This document shows, piece after piece, positions 62,650 to 64,000 of a stretch of 64,000 nucleotides of DNA. Numbering within the stretch: position 1 is the stretch's first letter; each line of letters begins with the position of its first letter. The stretch is taken from contig NZ_JAPQNS010000005.1 in NCBI RefSeq assembly GCF_028867935.1, positions 1 to 64,000 on the forward strand, read 5' to 3'. The DNA comes from Flavobacterium sp. SUN052 (GTDB lineage: Bacteria; Bacteroidota; Bacteroidia; Flavobacteriales; Flavobacteriaceae). The notes under the pieces were generated by a model. It was not told the origin of the DNA and did no database searches. It worked only from the letters and a program-made list of their open reading frames with translations. Both the position numbers and the translations under genes were made by a program.

Positions 62650-63636
62650 ATGAAACCAGTTTTACTTTTATTAACCCTGCTCACTGTGACTGTCGCTACC
62701 GCTCAGGACATAACGTATGCCGAAAAACTTGGCTTCCCGAAAGGTAAAAAAGTGATCGTGTTGCATGTTGATGATGCAGGCATGAGCTACGAAGCCAATC
62801 GGGGCACTATCCGGGCTACGGAAGAAGGCATTGCCACTTCGACCAGTGTGATGATGCCCTGTGGCTGGGTGCCCCAATTTATGACGTACCTGAAACAGCA
62901 CCCCACGCTGGATGCAGGGGTACACTTGACGCTAACTTCGGAGTGGGATAATTACCGCTGGAGCCCGTTGGCGGGCAAGCCAACCGTTCCGGGTTTGCAC
63001 GATGAACAGGGCGCGTTCTGGCATAGTGTTGCCCAAGTTGTTGAACACGCTACGCCCGACGAAGTAGAAGCTGAAATGCGGGTGCAGATTGCCCGTTTTC
63101 GGGCGTTTGGTATTGAACCCACGCACCTCGATTCGCACATGGGTACCCTGTTTGAACCCAAATTTATTGAGCGGTATGTGAAAGTGGGCATTTCAGAACG
63201 CATCCCCATTTTGTTTCCGGGTGGACACGCCACCTTAATAAAGCAGGTTGCAAAGGTTGAGGCCGCACAGCAACAGATGCTGGTCATGATTGGGCAACAA
63301 CTCTGGAAAGCAGGTTTGCCTGTATTCGACGACCTCGACGGAACCAGCTATGGCTGGGCACCTCAAAATGCCAACGTGAGCGATGCCGAGCTGCAAAAAA
63401 TTAAAACGGATGGATTTATTGACCTGTTCAACCGGATCAAACCCGGCCTGACGTACATTATTATGCACTGTGCCGATACGACCCCTACCTTTGGGCAAAT
63501 TACATCGTCGGGGCCCACGCGCCGGGGCGATATGTTGGCTATGTTGGACCCACGACTGAAACAATACATCCAGCAACAGGGTATTATCGTGACGACCTGG
63601 CGCGAGTTGGCAGATCGACGCAAAGCCGTTAAATGA
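62650..63636 (+). CDS. YdjC/ChbG-like carbohydrate deacetylase, secreted
   Basis: The 328-residue protein has a signal peptide (1-18, ending ATAQ). Metal-binding residues of the YdjC family are visible: Asp pair in HVDDAGMS, and His in THLDSHMG. ChbG of E. coli removes one acetyl group from chito-oligosaccharides; the secreted form here may act on amino sugars outside the cytoplasm. It follows fmt after 36 bases and overlaps folA by four bases (ATGA). Confidence 0.85.
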   Translation: MKPVLLLLTLLTVTVATAQDITYAEKLGFPKGKKVIVLHVDDAGMSYEANRGTIRATEEGIATSTSVMMPCGWVPQFMTYLKQHPTLDAGVHLTLTSEWDNYRWSPLAGKPTVPGLHDEQGAFWHSVAQVVEHATPDEVEAEMRVQIARFRAFGIEPTHLDSHMGTLFEPKFIERYVKVGISERIPILFPGGHATLIKQVAKVEAAQQQMLVMIGQQLWKAGLPVFDDLDGTSYGWAPQNANVSDAELQKIKTDGFIDLFNRIKPGLTYIIMHCADTTPTFGQITSSGPTRRGDMLAMLDPRLKQYIQQQGIIVTTWRELADRRKAVK

Positions 63637-64000
63637 TGAAGATAAGCCTGATAGCCGCCGTGGCTCAAAACGGAATAATTGGCCGGAATGATGCCGATGG
63701 GAAGCCTGATCTACCCTGGCACTTGCCCGACGACTTCAAGTTTTTTAAAGATACTACCAGTGGCCACCCGATCATTATGGGCCGTAAATCGCTGGATGCA
63801 TTGGGTAAGCCTCTGCCCAAACGTACCAATATTGTGATTACTCGTAACCGCGATTTCCAGATGCCGGGTGTGCTTGTAGTTCACACATTAGCCGATGCAT
63901 TAACGGAGGCCCGGAAGGCAGAAGACACCGAGATTTTTGTGATTGGTGGGGCCGAAATTTACACGATGGCCCTGCCTCTGGCCAACGTACTTTACCTGAC
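63633..64000 (+). CDS. folA: dihydrofolate reductase, 3' end outside window
   Basis: The partial protein (about 122 residues seen) starts MMKISLIAAVAQNGIIG and shows PWHLPDDFKFF, GRKSLDALGK and VIGGAEIY. These are the substrate and NADPH motifs of DHFR; Asp in the DDFKFF loop is the proton-donor region. Two starts are possible (63633 or 63636). It is coupled to the YdjC gene by a four-base overlap. The last 40 or so residues lie beyond the window. Confidence 0.95.
   Translation, partial: MMKISLIAAVAQNGIIGRNDADGKPDLPWHLPDDFKFFKDTTSGHPIIMGRKSLDALGKPLPKRTNIVITRNRDFQMPGVLVVHTLADALTEARKAEDTEIFVIGGAEIYTMALPLANVLYL

Overview
The window reads as a chromosome segment of a Bacteroidota bacterium, most likely a Spirosoma-like member of the Cytophagales. 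The evidence is the SusC-type TonB receptor start, the FecR/ECF-sigma logic, LytS/LytTR signalling, a C-terminal sorting domain of the type IX secretion kind, DUF2339/DUF3999 membrane proteins and promoter boxes resembling TAnnTTTG. The genus is inferred from gene style, not from a marker gene.

Layout. 1-4510: a possible transposase tail, a Na+/H+ antiporter, then a pentose-phosphate operon (transaldolase, split transketolase). 4709-5287: an ECF sigma factor. 5323-35722: about 30 kb of minus-strand genes that look like a hemicellulose (glucuronoarabinoxylan-type) utilisation locus. It holds a CE15 glucuronoyl esterase, SGNH acetylesterases, GH115 alpha-glucuronidase, GH10 xylanase, six consecutive CE1-type esterase genes (seven catalytic domains), GH29 and GH95 fucosidases, an alpha/beta esterase, two GH43 enzymes and a GH127 enzyme. 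It ends in a truncated SusC-like receptor and a FecR anti-sigma factor. No SusD and no complete SusC are present. 36015-39865: a divergent histidine kinase / LytTR regulator / secreted metallopeptidase-like module. 39878-44092: sulfatase, carboxylesterase and another SGNH esterase. 44250-48355: an LEA-type protein and a 1091-residue SGNH esterase carrying four copies of a repeat domain I do not recognise. 49046-53592: fasciclin protein, then ABC ATPase, TolC and HlyD export genes with no permease. 53789-57903: small secreted protein and the DUF3999/DUF2339 pair. 58041-64000: housekeeping genes (gpsA, HIT, greA, fmt, folA) mixed with a CE7 acetylesterase and a YdjC-type deacetylase.

How it works together. 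The secreted hydrolases would remove acetyl, feruloyl, glucuronoyl, glucuronic acid, arabinose and fucose decorations and cut the xylan backbone. The released pentoses would feed the transaldolase/transketolase operon. Short GTGT-N7-ACAC dyads occur upstream of both the pentose operon and two parts of the hydrolase cluster, which suggests shared control but does not prove it. The gaps between genes are unusually rich in long inverted repeats. The most unusual items are the truncated receptor, the four-repeat esterase, a LytTR-like direct repeat before the kinase gene, and a 28-bp perfect palindrome one base before the ABC ATPase start.
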